From Bacillota bacterium (GTDB taxonomy: Bacteria; Bacillota; Clostridia; Lachnospirales; Lachnospiraceae): a DNA stretch of 64,000 bases. Below, in pieces: positions 8,609 to 16,079 of this stretch. The DNA is taken from positions 1 through 64,000 of the forward strand of contig JAEYPA010000081.1 in NCBI GenBank assembly GCA_023411225.1, given 5' to 3'. How positions within the stretch are numbered: position 1 is the stretch's first letter; each line of letters opens with the position of its first letter. Under the pieces are notes generated by a model, which was not told the origin of the DNA, did not search any database, and worked only from the letters and a program-made list of their open reading frames with translations. A program made the translations under genes and the position numbers.

Positions 8609-10300
8609 TTACACTTCCTTGATTTGGCTTTCATCTCTTCCATTTTGAATTTCTTCAAAATGTTTCCCTACATTTAAATATTGTCCATACAACTTATCAT
8701 ATTTAGCAAAATTCTTCTCATTAGGCTTATAAGTTTTTTCAAACCCTAGACACATATGTTGTTGAGCTTCTAATAAATCATGATAGAACCCTGAAGCAAC
8801 TGCAGCGTACATTGCAGCTCCCTGTGCACATGCCTGATCCGTTTTAGCAATCTTTATTGGTCTTTTTAATACATCCGCCATCATTTGCATTACTAATGGT
8901 GATTTTTTTGGAATTCCTCCTACCGTGATAACTTCATTAATCTGTATTCCCCTTGTTATAAAGGAATCAAATATTCTTCGAGACCCAAACACCGCAGATA
9001 ATACCATTGCTCTAAACAGCTGAACTGGATTTGTTCCTATTGTCAATCCATACATTCCGCCCTTTACGTGTTCATTAATAAAAGGATATCTTCTTCCATT
9101 AAACCAATCTATTACAGTTAAATTTTCAAAATCATCTATTTTCAAAGCTTCTTCGGAAATGCAGTCTAACATTTTATCTTTGCACTCAGCAATAAAATTA
9201 TTACGTTTCCCTTTCTCTATATACCCTACTGCAATATTCTCGATACTCCACATAAGAATATTACGAAACCATGAATATATATCTCCGAATGCTGCTTGGC
9301 TTGATTCTAGTCCAACATAACCAGGCAAAATAGAATTTTCTGCTTGTCCACAAATACCTTTTAAATCTTTTCCACGAAGAGACTCTCTTTTATGCACCAG
9401 CATATCTACTGTTGATGTACCGACTACTTTCACAAGAATATTAGGTTGTATTCCCACTCCTACAGCGCCTGCATGTGCATCAAATGAGCTGCCTCCTACT
9501 ATTACATCAGAATTTATACCTAAGCGCCTTGCCCATTCATTTGTAATAGTTCCTACCTTATAAGTAGAGGTCTGTGGACCATTTCCGTAATGTCTTGCCA
9601 CATCAGCCAAATACGGATCAATATGCTCCAAACAATCTAAGGCTGGAAGCCCATTAAAATCACTATGCCAAAGTGCTTTATGCCCGGCTGCACAACTGCA
9701 TCGATACATAGTTTTGGGATCTGTATTACCTGTAAGGATTGCAGGGATCCAATCACTATGTTCAACCCACGAATATGCTTCTTCTTTAACTCGAGAATCT
9801 ACTCTAGATGCATGTAATATTTTTGCCCAATACCATTCAGAGGCATATGTCCCTTGAAATCTGGTATAATCTTCTCCACCAAAGTTGCTAAACACTTCGT
9901 TAATTTCTTTTGCTTCACCAATCGCCGTATGATCTTTCCATAAATAAAACATGGCATTGGGATTTTCTACAAACTCTGGCAATAATGCTAGTGGAATACC
10001 TTCTTTATTTACCGGAGTTGGTGTAGAACCAGTTGTATCTACTGCTATGCCACGTATATAATCTCCTACACCTTTTCCAGTAGCCTTAATAGCTTTCTTT
10101 ACACAGCTTTCCATTGCTTCAATATAATCAAGTGGATGTTGTCGAAACATATCTTTATTAGGATTGCAATATTCCAATTTGCTCCATCTTTTGTACTCAC
10201 TTATTGCTGTACCAAGAGTATGTCCGTTTTTTATATCTATTACAACAGCTCGAGCTGAATCAGTTCCAAAATCAATTCCAATTACATAGTTTTCTCTCAT
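8609..10300 (-). CDS. araB: Ribulokinase (AraB family, FGGY kinase)
   Basis: A 563-aa kinase matching AraB along its full length: the ATP-binding start GIDFGTDSARAVVID, the segment AVDTTGSTPTPV, the AGHKALWH segment, the GTSTVDML phosphate loop, and the late ALGG-like ITVGGIPKKSPLV. AraB phosphorylates L-ribulose and tolerates other 2-ketopentoses. It is the first gene of the operon, transcribed from the promoter at 10359-10387. No L-arabinose isomerase (AraA) or ribulose-5-phosphate epimerase (AraD) gene is present nearby. The real substrate may therefore be D-ribulose, L-ribulose or xylulose produced by the SDR of this operon (inference). Confidence 0.88.
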   Translation of the reverse strand: MRENYVIGIDFGTDSARAVVIDIKNGHTLGTAISEYKRWSKLEYCNPNKDMFRQHPLDYIEAMESCVKKAIKATGKGVGDYIRGIAVDTTGSTPTPVNKEGIPLALLPEFVENPNAMFYLWKDHTAIGEAKEINEVFSNFGGEDYTRFQGTYASEWYWAKILHASRVDSRVKEEAYSWVEHSDWIPAILTGNTDPKTMYRCSCAAGHKALWHSDFNGLPALDCLEHIDPYLADVARHYGNGPQTSTYKVGTITNEWARRLGINSDVIVGGSSFDAHAGAVGVGIQPNILVKVVGTSTVDMLVHKRESLRGKDLKGICGQAENSILPGYVGLESSQAAFGDIYSWFRNILMWSIENIAVGYIEKGKRNNFIAECKDKMLDCISEEALKIDDFENLTVIDWFNGRRYPFINEHVKGGMYGLTIGTNPVQLFRAMVLSAVFGSRRIFDSFITRGIQINEVITVGGIPKKSPLVMQMMADVLKRPIKIAKTDQACAQGAAMYAAVASGFYHDLLEAQQHMCLGFEKTYKPNEKNFAKYDKLYGQYLNVGKHFEEIQNGRDESQIKEV

Positions 10301-10332
10301 TATTTCACCTCACAATTAATTTTATCTAATAA

Positions 10333-10355
10333 CTTAATTAACTTTATTAACTAAG
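10333..10355 (-). promoter_or_regulatory. Inverted repeat, likely ROK repressor operator
   Basis: Two 9-bp arms, CTTAATTAA and TTAACTAAG, with one mismatch and a 5-bp spacer. The repeat lies over the predicted transcription start, where a repressor would block initiation. The half-sites resemble the TTAGTT/AACTAA pattern known for XylR-type ROK repressors. A further perfect palindrome ACTTAATTAAGT lies upstream at 10534-10545 and could be a second site for looping. Confidence 0.6.
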
Positions 10356-10358
10356 TTT

Positions 10359-10387
10359 ATTGTAATCTCAAAATACTTTTTTGTCAA
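10359..10387 (-). promoter_or_regulatory. Sigma-A-type promoter of the araB operon
   Basis: On the minus strand TTGACA (10382-10387) and TACAAT (10359-10364) are separated by exactly 17 bp. The predicted start lies near 10352, about 50 bases before the araB start codon. Confidence 0.75.
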
Positions 10388-10880
10388 TAATATTACAATA
10401 ATTTTTTTATTTTTTTCTTTTTTTGTCTTTTTTTACTAATATCGATTTTATACTGGTTACTTTTTGTTGTTATATGTTCTATTTTAATTTCAATCTTACA
10501 GATTTTTTTGCATTCTCATTCTATTTATGTCCTACTTAATTAAGTTGTATTAGTAACTATATAATCGTTACACTCCAGAATAGAAAAATAACAGGAGTAC
10601 CTGCTCCACTAACGGTGTCCCTCCAATGATTAAGCGACAGAAATACTTCTGTTCTCTACAACAGACTGCATTGTGTACCTGTATTGCGCTCTTCAACAAT
10701 AAAATAAATATGCCACTATCCATATTAGATACATCAATAGTCCCTTTCAACTCGATGACTATCATAATAAGATTAAGGTTCATTAACGTGTAGCTTTGGT
10801 ATTCACAGCTTCAATCGTTTGAGGTTAAGAGTCCTACATTCTTCATACTAATGCCAGTATTGATGCGGGTGCAATGCACC

Positions 10881-11138
10881 TCACACCCTTCTACTTACAA
10901 GCCCTTTAAGGGATTGGCTCTCTTTATAGGTGGTGCGGTATGGCTCATAACTGGTATACATTATTGACAGCTCCTTTAGTCGCCATAATTTCTGCCCTTT
11001 TAACAAATGCACTTCTTCAAACTGGCTGTATTTCTGTTCCTTACCATCTGCAAATTTCGCAAGTCTCTCAATGCTGTCAATCTTCCTTGTAGTGACAAAT
11101 TCCCTTGCATTGTCAGCTGACTTCAACCTTGGTTTCAA
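10881..11138 (-). pseudogene. Possible relaxase/mobilisation protein fragment
   Basis: An 85-residue frame rich in Lys, Glu and Arg. Its pattern, a Lys-Ile-Asp-Ser-Ile-Glu-Arg-Leu segment, a helical charged middle and a late YEPYRTTYKES segment, resembles the coiled-coil tail of relaxases of clostridial integrative elements, where a 'Tyr-Arg-Lys-Thr-Arg-Pro-Val-Tyr' like segment follows the coil. There is no catalytic domain and no good ribosome binding site. I treat it as a remnant; the identification is from memory of the family pattern and is weak. Confidence 0.35.
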
Positions 11139-11194
11139 TCATTCTTAGATACCTCTTTCTTTCTGTGCTGTGTATATAGTTTCTGAAAATAAAA

Positions 11195-11231
11195 ATGGTG
11201 GCAAGTAGTCCGTTAGGATCACTGCCACCAT
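11195..11231 (-). terminator. Rho-independent terminator of the gene at 11287-12333
   Basis: A long stem (ATGGTGGCA paired with TGCCACCAT, extended by an imperfect inner part) followed on the minus strand by TTTTATTTT. It lies 55 bases after the stop codon. Confidence 0.8.
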
Positions 11232-11286
11232 AAATAAACAAAATTAAATTCTATCTACCTTTTTGTTTGTCCTAAATTATAATCAA

Positions 11287-12333
11287 TTAATTATAATCTG
11301 GCACAAAATTCCCCTCTCTGTTATTGATACCGCTTGATTGAGCATACCACCTTGTAAATACAGATATATTTTTCAGAAAACTGTTATACTGCGTGTAATA
11401 ATCTGTATCAGCCTCAGAAAATTCAAACAGTTCAGCGGAATTAAAAATCTGCCCTTTTAAACTGTTCTTGGATATGTAAAAAGGTATTTCAATGGTTTTC
11501 TCACTCATTCCTGCCCATGCCTTCAAAAGCCCTTTGTCCCCATAGCTTTCCTTGAAGAAAAACTTAAAATCTTCCGGAGGAGCAATCATTTCATTTTCAA
11601 TACTGCTTCTGCCGACTTGATTCCGATAATCCCAGTTCCAATTACTGTTAAAATCAAAACCTCCATCTAATGTCAATTTCGAATTTTCTTCTACCGTATT
11701 ACAATCAATATCTGCTATTTCCCACTTTTCAGTTATATCGGCGACAGCTTCCCGCAATATATTTTTCGTATCTTCACATTGATAGTAATCATCGGCATTA
11801 TAATAAACCCAATCGTCATTTCTGCCGCTGTATTCTAATCTGTTACAGATTTCCAAACCCTCTTGATAATTTGCTCCTCTGGCTGCCCTTGCATTTTCTT
11901 TTGCAAAAACCTCGTATACCTCACTAACAATCTGCGTATTATCTTCTTCGTCTTTTCCAGTAGTGAAACGCTCTTGTGAACAGTAAACTCGCATGGACAC
12001 ACAACACTCCGAAAAATATTGTTTTACCTGATCCACACTTATCTTTCCGCTATAATAGTCCTGCATATACCCTGCAATTTCTTTCTGCATAGTATAACCA
12101 TAACTATTTCCAAATACACTTCCCGGCATACCTTTCACTTTCAGGATATTGTTATAATTTTCAGAAGTAATCTCCATTTGGGTTATACCTTTTATTTCAA
12201 CGCTATCCCTTGCTCTTAGAGCATCCATATCAATATCTAATTTTTTACAGCTTGTCCGAAATTCCTCATTTTGCTTTTCGGTTGCGCCAACTATATAATT
12301 GCCTTTCTCTGAAAATACAACCGTTCCTATCAT
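11287..12333 (-). CDS. Hypothetical protein, accessory region
   Basis: A 348-aa soluble protein that I do not recognise. There is no signal peptide or membrane segment. It is acidic and rich in Asn, Tyr and Phe, with features such as NSYGYTMQKEIAGYMQDYY, a short His-poor middle, and a Trp/Asn-rich stretch around residues 225-240. A GGAGGG site lies upstream of the ATG, and a good terminator follows, so it looks intact and expressible. Flanking DNA is full of decayed frames, so it is probably a surviving passenger of an old mobile element. A secreted or toxin-like role is possible but not supported by any motif I can point to. Confidence 0.6.
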   Translation of the reverse strand: MIGTVVFSEKGNYIVGATEKQNEEFRTSCKKLDIDMDALRARDSVEIKGITQMEITSENYNNILKVKGMPGSVFGNSYGYTMQKEIAGYMQDYYSGKISVDQVKQYFSECCVSMRVYCSQERFTTGKDEEDNTQIVSEVYEVFAKENARAARGANYQEGLEICNRLEYSGRNDDWVYYNADDYYQCEDTKNILREAVADITEKWEIADIDCNTVEENSKLTLDGGFDFNSNWNWDYRNQVGRSSIENEMIAPPEDFKFFFKESYGDKGLLKAWAGMSEKTIEIPFYISKNSLKGQIFNSAELFEFSEADTDYYTQYNSFLKNISVFTRWYAQSSGINNREGNFVPDYN

Positions 12334-12513
12334 ATCCCTTCACCCTCCAACTCTTCTGCCACGCACTTTGAAAGTTCAAGCAGTATATATGCAAAAATAG
12401 CGTTATAACCTACCAAATCCTATCCGTAAAATAACACTATCCATAGCACCTTATCAATTTTCAATTTTTATATCGGAATATTTATCAGGAAACTTAACCG
12501 TTTTATTCCTCGT

Positions 12514-12588
12514 TTAAGCCGTGGCTGTATGCTCCCCGGCGTTATAATTGACTGTAGTTTCCTTCTCACATCTTGACAATGGTCCCAT
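12514..12588 (-). pseudogene. Truncated small accessory gene (N-terminal remnant)
   Basis: Preceded by an excellent site (AAGGAGGGC, 5 bases before the ATG), this frame gives only 24 residues: MGPLSRCEKETTVNYNAGEH then TATA and a stop. The opening resembles small conserved proteins of clostridial chromosomes and integrative elements that start with Arg-Cys/Ile-Glu-Lys-Glu-Thr-Thr and continue for 60 to 100 residues. The early stop suggests a frameshift or nonsense mutation. Identification is by pattern only. Confidence 0.4.
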
Positions 12589-12910
12589 TTAAGCCCTCCT
12601 TGAGGTATATCTTGTATAAATAAAAGTAGTGAAGACTGATTAATGAATTGATATGATAACTAACATACAGTTTCTCTTTTTCCCTGTCCCTTGGTTAATG
12701 GGATGTTGGATAAAGCCGTGTGCTTGGCAGTCCTTGGGTGACATTTTAAGGTTTTATCGCACGTTAATTGTTTGGGGTTTTGAAAGTGGATTGTCGGTGG
12801 TGGATATTTTCCGTACTCCCTATGAAATTTTCGCATTCTATTGTAACATCTACCTTCCCATAACAAACATGTCTTACTTCAACGTATAAAGTGACCGCAT
12901 CTGAATGTAA

Positions 12911-12988
12911 CTATCTATCATGAATCCTATCTAATTTGACATAATATCCATTCTTTTCAGCATGGGCAATAAAGCGATTTTCCGCCAT
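12911..12988 (-). pseudogene. Small coding remnant next to folD
   Basis: A 25-residue frame ending IAHAEKNGYYVKLDRIHDR. Its composition is typical of a real protein end, and the frame stays open upstream into the end of folD. It probably is the C-terminal piece of a lost small protein of the old accessory element, joined to folD by the insertion or deletion event. No function can be given. Confidence 0.3.
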
Positions 12989-13010
12989 AAAGAATCTGAA
13001 CGGTATTTTC

Positions 13011-13892
13011 CTAAAAAGTATCTTGTTGAAGCTTAACCCTAGAATTTTCTTTTCTCATAGCAGCTTCAACTACATGTCCAACTAATACAGAAGTCGTGAC
13101 ACTTCCTACTCCTCCTGGAACAGGTGTGATTGCATCTACAATAGATTCCGCTTCATTATATTTTACATCTCCGCAAAGTTTTCCCTCTTCGCTCACATTA
13201 ATACCAACATCAATAACAACTTGACCACTTCTTAAATATGATCCGTCTATCACACCTGCTTTACCTGCTGCTACGATAACAATGTCTGCTTCTTTTACAA
13301 TTGATGGCATATTAACTGTTTTTGTATGACATATAGTAACAGTAGCATTCTTTTTAATTAGCATCATTGATACAGGCTTACCTACTACAAGGCTTCGTCC
13401 TATTACGACCACCTTCTTACCCATACAGTCGATCCCATAATAATCCAGAATCTCTATACAACTCTGGGGTGTACATGGTGGATATCCCTGTTTCTTTCCA
13501 GCATACACTCCTGCCATCGATCCATCGGTAATGCCATCAATATCCTTTCCTATATCTAGCGAATTAATAATCTTTTCTTCATTCAAATGCTTTGGAAGTG
13601 GACGAAAAAGTAAAACTCCGTGAATTTCATCAACTTTATTTACCTTATCAATAACCAACAACAACTCTTCTTCTGTTACGTCCTGTGGGAGCAAAAATCG
13701 TTCATATAATACTCCCAATGTTTCACATCTTTTGATTGCTCCTCTTTCATAGGAAATATCATCTTCTCGTTCTCCAACACGAATTATTCCCAACTTAGGA
13801 GTAATCCCTTTTTTATTTAATTTAGAAACATTTTCCTTAATCTTTTCATTAATTGCTACAGTAACTTCTTTGCCTAATAATTGTTTAGCCAT
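13011..13892 (-). CDS. folD: Methylenetetrahydrofolate dehydrogenase (FolD family, cyclohydrolase Lys replaced)
   Basis: A 293-aa FolD-family protein. Visible motifs are GRSLVVGKPVSMML (Rossmann part), VIDVGIN, and DAITPVPGGVGSVTTSVL. In bifunctional FolD the active site has Tyr-x3-Lys (Y50/K54 in E. coli); here the corresponding residues are Tyr48 and Ala52 (SYERGAIKRCE). The Lys that drives cyclohydrolase chemistry is therefore missing, while Lys54 (E. coli K56 position) is kept. A separate cyclohydrolase/cyclodeaminase (FchA) is encoded 16 bp upstream, which explains the loss: the two steps of the one-carbon pathway are split between two proteins. The same YERGA pattern is familiar from clostridial homologues. 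Confidence 0.92.
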   Translation of the reverse strand: MAKQLLGKEVTVAINEKIKENVSKLNKKGITPKLGIIRVGEREDDISYERGAIKRCETLGVLYERFLLPQDVTEEELLLVIDKVNKVDEIHGVLLFRPLPKHLNEEKIINSLDIGKDIDGITDGSMAGVYAGKKQGYPPCTPQSCIEILDYYGIDCMGKKVVVIGRSLVVGKPVSMMLIKKNATVTICHTKTVNMPSIVKEADIVIVAAGKAGVIDGSYLRSGQVVIDVGINVSEEGKLCGDVKYNEAESIVDAITPVPGGVGSVTTSVLVGHVVEAAMRKENSRVKLQQDTF

Positions 13893-13908
13893 ATCAACCC
13901 TCCGCTTA

Positions 13909-14538
13909 TTACTTCAAACGTTCATTAACCCTCATAAATACGTCATCAGCTTTCTTTGAATATACACTAATGATCTCATTGGCCTCTTTATTAAGAGATT
14001 CTGCATATTCCCTATTCGACATTGCTTTTGTATTAATAAATACATTTAAGGATGCTCCCATTAATGCAGCCTTACAAAATGCTGCCCCAACTCCGGCATC
14101 ACTTAAGGCAATGGCACTTCCCTTTACCGCAAACTCTTCTATTATGTCAATTGCTTCACAACATTTTCTCATTATTTCCATAGGCACTGAACATGCATCT
14201 TTTAACACTATTTCCATAACTCGTGCTTTAGCAGCCTTTTCTTCATCCGTATCCCTTGGCATTCCATATGCTTTGGACAATGGTTCAAAAACTCTTGCAT
14301 CCTCTTCAACCAGAAAAAGGAAATCCTTTTGCAATGCATCCGCCTTTTTCTTTAATACAATAATATCAGCCTCAACATCATCATATTTTTTCTTTCCTAC
14401 AGTAAGACTACCTACCATATTATCAAGTGCAATACCGATTGCGCCAACAAGTGCTGATGCACCGCCACCACCTGGAACAGGTTCTTTCGTTGATAAAATC
14501 TCTACAAACTCTTCACACGAATATGTTGTTAAACTCAT
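13909..14538 (-). CDS. fchA: Methenyltetrahydrofolate cyclohydrolase / formiminotetrahydrofolate cyclodeaminase (FchA)
   Basis: A 209-aa helical protein of the cyclodeaminase family (FTCD C-terminal domain type). The glycine-rich folate site EPVPGGGGASALVGAIGIAL is at about residues 19-38, and KGSAIALSDAGVGAAF near 140. In acetogens and other Clostridia FchA performs the methenyl-THF cyclohydrolase step. It is the first gene of a two-gene unit with folD, with a GGAGG site 8 bases before the ATG. Together the pair interconverts formyl-, methenyl- and methylene-THF for purine, Met and Ser metabolism. Confidence 0.9.
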   Translation of the reverse strand: MSLTTYSCEEFVEILSTKEPVPGGGGASALVGAIGIALDNMVGSLTVGKKKYDDVEADIIVLKKKADALQKDFLFLVEEDARVFEPLSKAYGMPRDTDEEKAAKARVMEIVLKDACSVPMEIMRKCCEAIDIIEEFAVKGSAIALSDAGVGAAFCKAALMGASLNVFINTKAMSNREYAESLNKEANEIISVYSKKADDVFMRVNERLK

Positions 14539-14685
14539 GATAAACCTCCATAAAATCTAATTTGCAATCCTATGTACTAAACTATTTCTATGCCCCATTA
14601 ATTATACAATAACCCCTCCCCAAGCACCATTATCTTTTTTCCTATTTTCGGATAGAAGTGCGTCACGTGGCTATCCCATAGCGGC

Positions 14686-14719
14686 AAAAAAGTCCTACTG
14701 AACATTAATTCAGTAAGAC
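14686..14719 (-). terminator. Terminator of the aldo/keto reductase gene
   Basis: An 11-bp stem (14692-14702 with 14709-14719, one G-T pair) and a 6-nt loop, followed on the minus strand by six T. Confidence 0.85.
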
Positions 14720-14803
14720 CTTTAATACTGGACTTTTACAAGTATATACTTTCATATCACTCATAACTAAGCCTTTCCTAAACATGATAAGCTGAATCGG
14801 AAT

Positions 14804-15652
14804 TTAGAAATTAAACTCGTCTGGATGTAATCCGGATCCACCGAAATTATCAAGACTATCAATTATCTTCATATCTTCATTTGATATTTCAAAATCAAAC
14901 ACCAATGCATTTTCCTTAATTCTAGATGGAGTAATTGACTTTGGAAGAGGGAGTATTCCATGCTGTAATACCCATCTAATACAAAGCTGCGCTACCGACT
15001 TATTATATTTATCTGCAATCTGCTTTAAGGTTTCATTAGTCAGCATTCTTCCTGTTCCAAGTGGACTCCATGCTTCGATTAACATGCCATTCTCATTGCA
15101 ATATTCCACTGTATCCTTCCACATAAGACCTGGATGATACTCAATTTGATTCAGCATAGGCTTTACTTCTGTTTCCATCAAGGCCTTCAAATGATGTGGC
15201 ATAAAGTTTGATACTCCAATTGCCTTGATTTTTCCAGCTTTATAAAGGTCTGTCATTGCTCTCCATGTTTCGAGATTCAACTCTTCCCAATTAGCAAACT
15301 GTTTCTTATTTGCAGGCCAGTGAATAAGATATAAATCAAGATACTCTACTCCCAAATCAATACATGTTTTTTCAAATGCAGCCATAGTCTTATCATATCC
15401 ACGCTCTGCATTCCAAAGCTTACTGGTAATAAACAACTCACCTCTTGAAACATCGGATTCCTTGATTGCTTTTCCAACTGAACCCTCATTACCATAACAG
15501 GCAGCACAATCAATATGGCGATATCCAGCCTTAATTGCTTCCTTTACTGCCATAACAGCAGTATCACCATCTGGTGTCTGCCAGGTCCCAAAACCTACAC
15601 AAGGAATTCTTACTCCATTACTTAGTACATATGCGTCTGTTAATTCTCTCAT
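14804..15652 (-). CDS. Aldo/keto reductase
   Basis: A monomeric (beta/alpha)8 NADPH-dependent reductase, 282 aa from the start chosen here. The catalytic tetrad is complete: Asp48, Tyr53, Lys78 and His111 (HIDCAACYG, ITSKLW, YLIHWP). I chose the ATG at 15652 because GTGGAGGATATACAAG lies just before it; the frame could open 17 codons earlier, but that stretch (hydrophobic, no ribosome site) does not belong to the family. The closest known relatives reduce 2,5-diketo-gluconate or various aldehydes and ketones. It stands alone between two terminators, so the context gives no substrate. Confidence 0.92.
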   Translation of the reverse strand: MRELTDAYVLSNGVRIPCVGFGTWQTPDGDTAVMAVKEAIKAGYRHIDCAACYGNEGSVGKAIKESDVSRGELFITSKLWNAERGYDKTMAAFEKTCIDLGVEYLDLYLIHWPANKKQFANWEELNLETWRAMTDLYKAGKIKAIGVSNFMPHHLKALMETEVKPMLNQIEYHPGLMWKDTVEYCNENGMLIEAWSPLGTGRMLTNETLKQIADKYNKSVAQLCIRWVLQHGILPLPKSITPSRIKENALVFDFEISNEDMKIIDSLDNFGGSGLHPDEFNF

Positions 15653-15944
15653 CTTGTATATCCTCCACAACAATAATTGGTTTATTAGTTTAATTGAAAT
15701 CATGTAATCTATAAGCTTTAATTTCTATTGCCATTCTAGCTTTCTCATATACTCCCACGTGCATTTACTCCAAAATCTGACATTCTGTCTGATGTTGTAG
15801 ATTGAATATATCATATCTACACAATAAAATCAAATAATCTACCTAACAGATATTTAGGAAATTTGCAAAGATTAGGATGTATTTCAACTACAAAATCAAG
15901 GTGGTACCTCGTAGTACCTCAATATTAATGATTCCTTTACATAA

Positions 15945-15977
15945 GAAAAAAGCCATCAGACCACTAATCTGAAGGCT
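15945..15977 (-). terminator. Terminator downstream of malQ
   Basis: A 10-bp stem with one mismatch (15951-15960 with 15968-15977), then a T-run on the minus strand. It lies about 100 bases after the malQ stop. Its sequence closely matches the terminator behind the intact tRNA-Leu at 34697-34730. Confidence 0.8.
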
Positions 15978-15997
15978 TATAATGAATGAATATGTAA

Positions 15998-16018
15998 CTG
16001 TGGAAGATAGGACTTGAG
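15998..16018 (-). pseudogene. Degenerate 3' end of tRNA-Leu
   Basis: This stretch aligns with the acceptor/T-arm 3' end of the intact tRNA-Leu (34751-34771), and the similarity continues through the spacer and terminator at 15945-15997, about 75 bases at roughly 80 percent by eye. The rest of the tRNA is missing. It is either a decayed tandem tRNA copy or an old attachment-site duplication. Confidence 0.6.
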
Positions 16019-16079
16019 TTAATCGTTTTCAAAAAACTGTATATACATATGCTTCCCTTCCTATATATCTCTTAGTAAA

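Larger units (their letters stand above)
10401..11286. other. Gene-poor region with decayed reading frames
   Basis: Between the araB promoter and the hypothetical gene at 11287 no intact gene is convincing. 10401-10560 is very A+T rich. A 71-codon minus-strand frame at 10568-10783 has no recognisable motif. The frame at 10881-11138 looks like a piece of a mobilisation protein. The stretch reads as decayed accessory DNA continuing to about 13010. Confidence 0.5.
12334..13010. other. Gene-poor stretch with two small gene remnants
   Basis: No full gene is visible. Two short minus-strand frames with gene-like composition are described separately (12514-12588 and 12911-12988). The overlapping frames at 12653-12889 (plus) and 12660-12866 (minus) have no motif or ribosome binding site that I trust. 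The stretch fits the erosion of an integrated element between folD and the araB operon. Confidence 0.5.
15653..16079. other. Intergenic region with terminator, tRNA-Leu remnant and a T-box-like motif
   Basis: No gene. From left to right it holds the ribosome site of the reductase gene, a 14-base stretch at 15898-15911 (AAGGTGGTACCTCG) that matches the conserved T-box motif at all but one position on the plus strand, a minus-strand terminator (15945-15977), and a decayed tRNA-Leu 3' end (about 15998-16018). The last two are described separately. Confidence 0.6.

Noticed and set aside
10568..10783. 71-codon minus-strand frame
   Set aside because: Hydrophobic but without ribosome site or family pattern; isolated in eroded DNA, so I could not support it as a gene.
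12653..12889. 78-codon plus-strand frame and the overlapping 68-codon minus-strand frame
   Set aside because: Both cover the same DNA, neither has a clear start site or known pattern, and the stretch lies in decayed accessory DNA.
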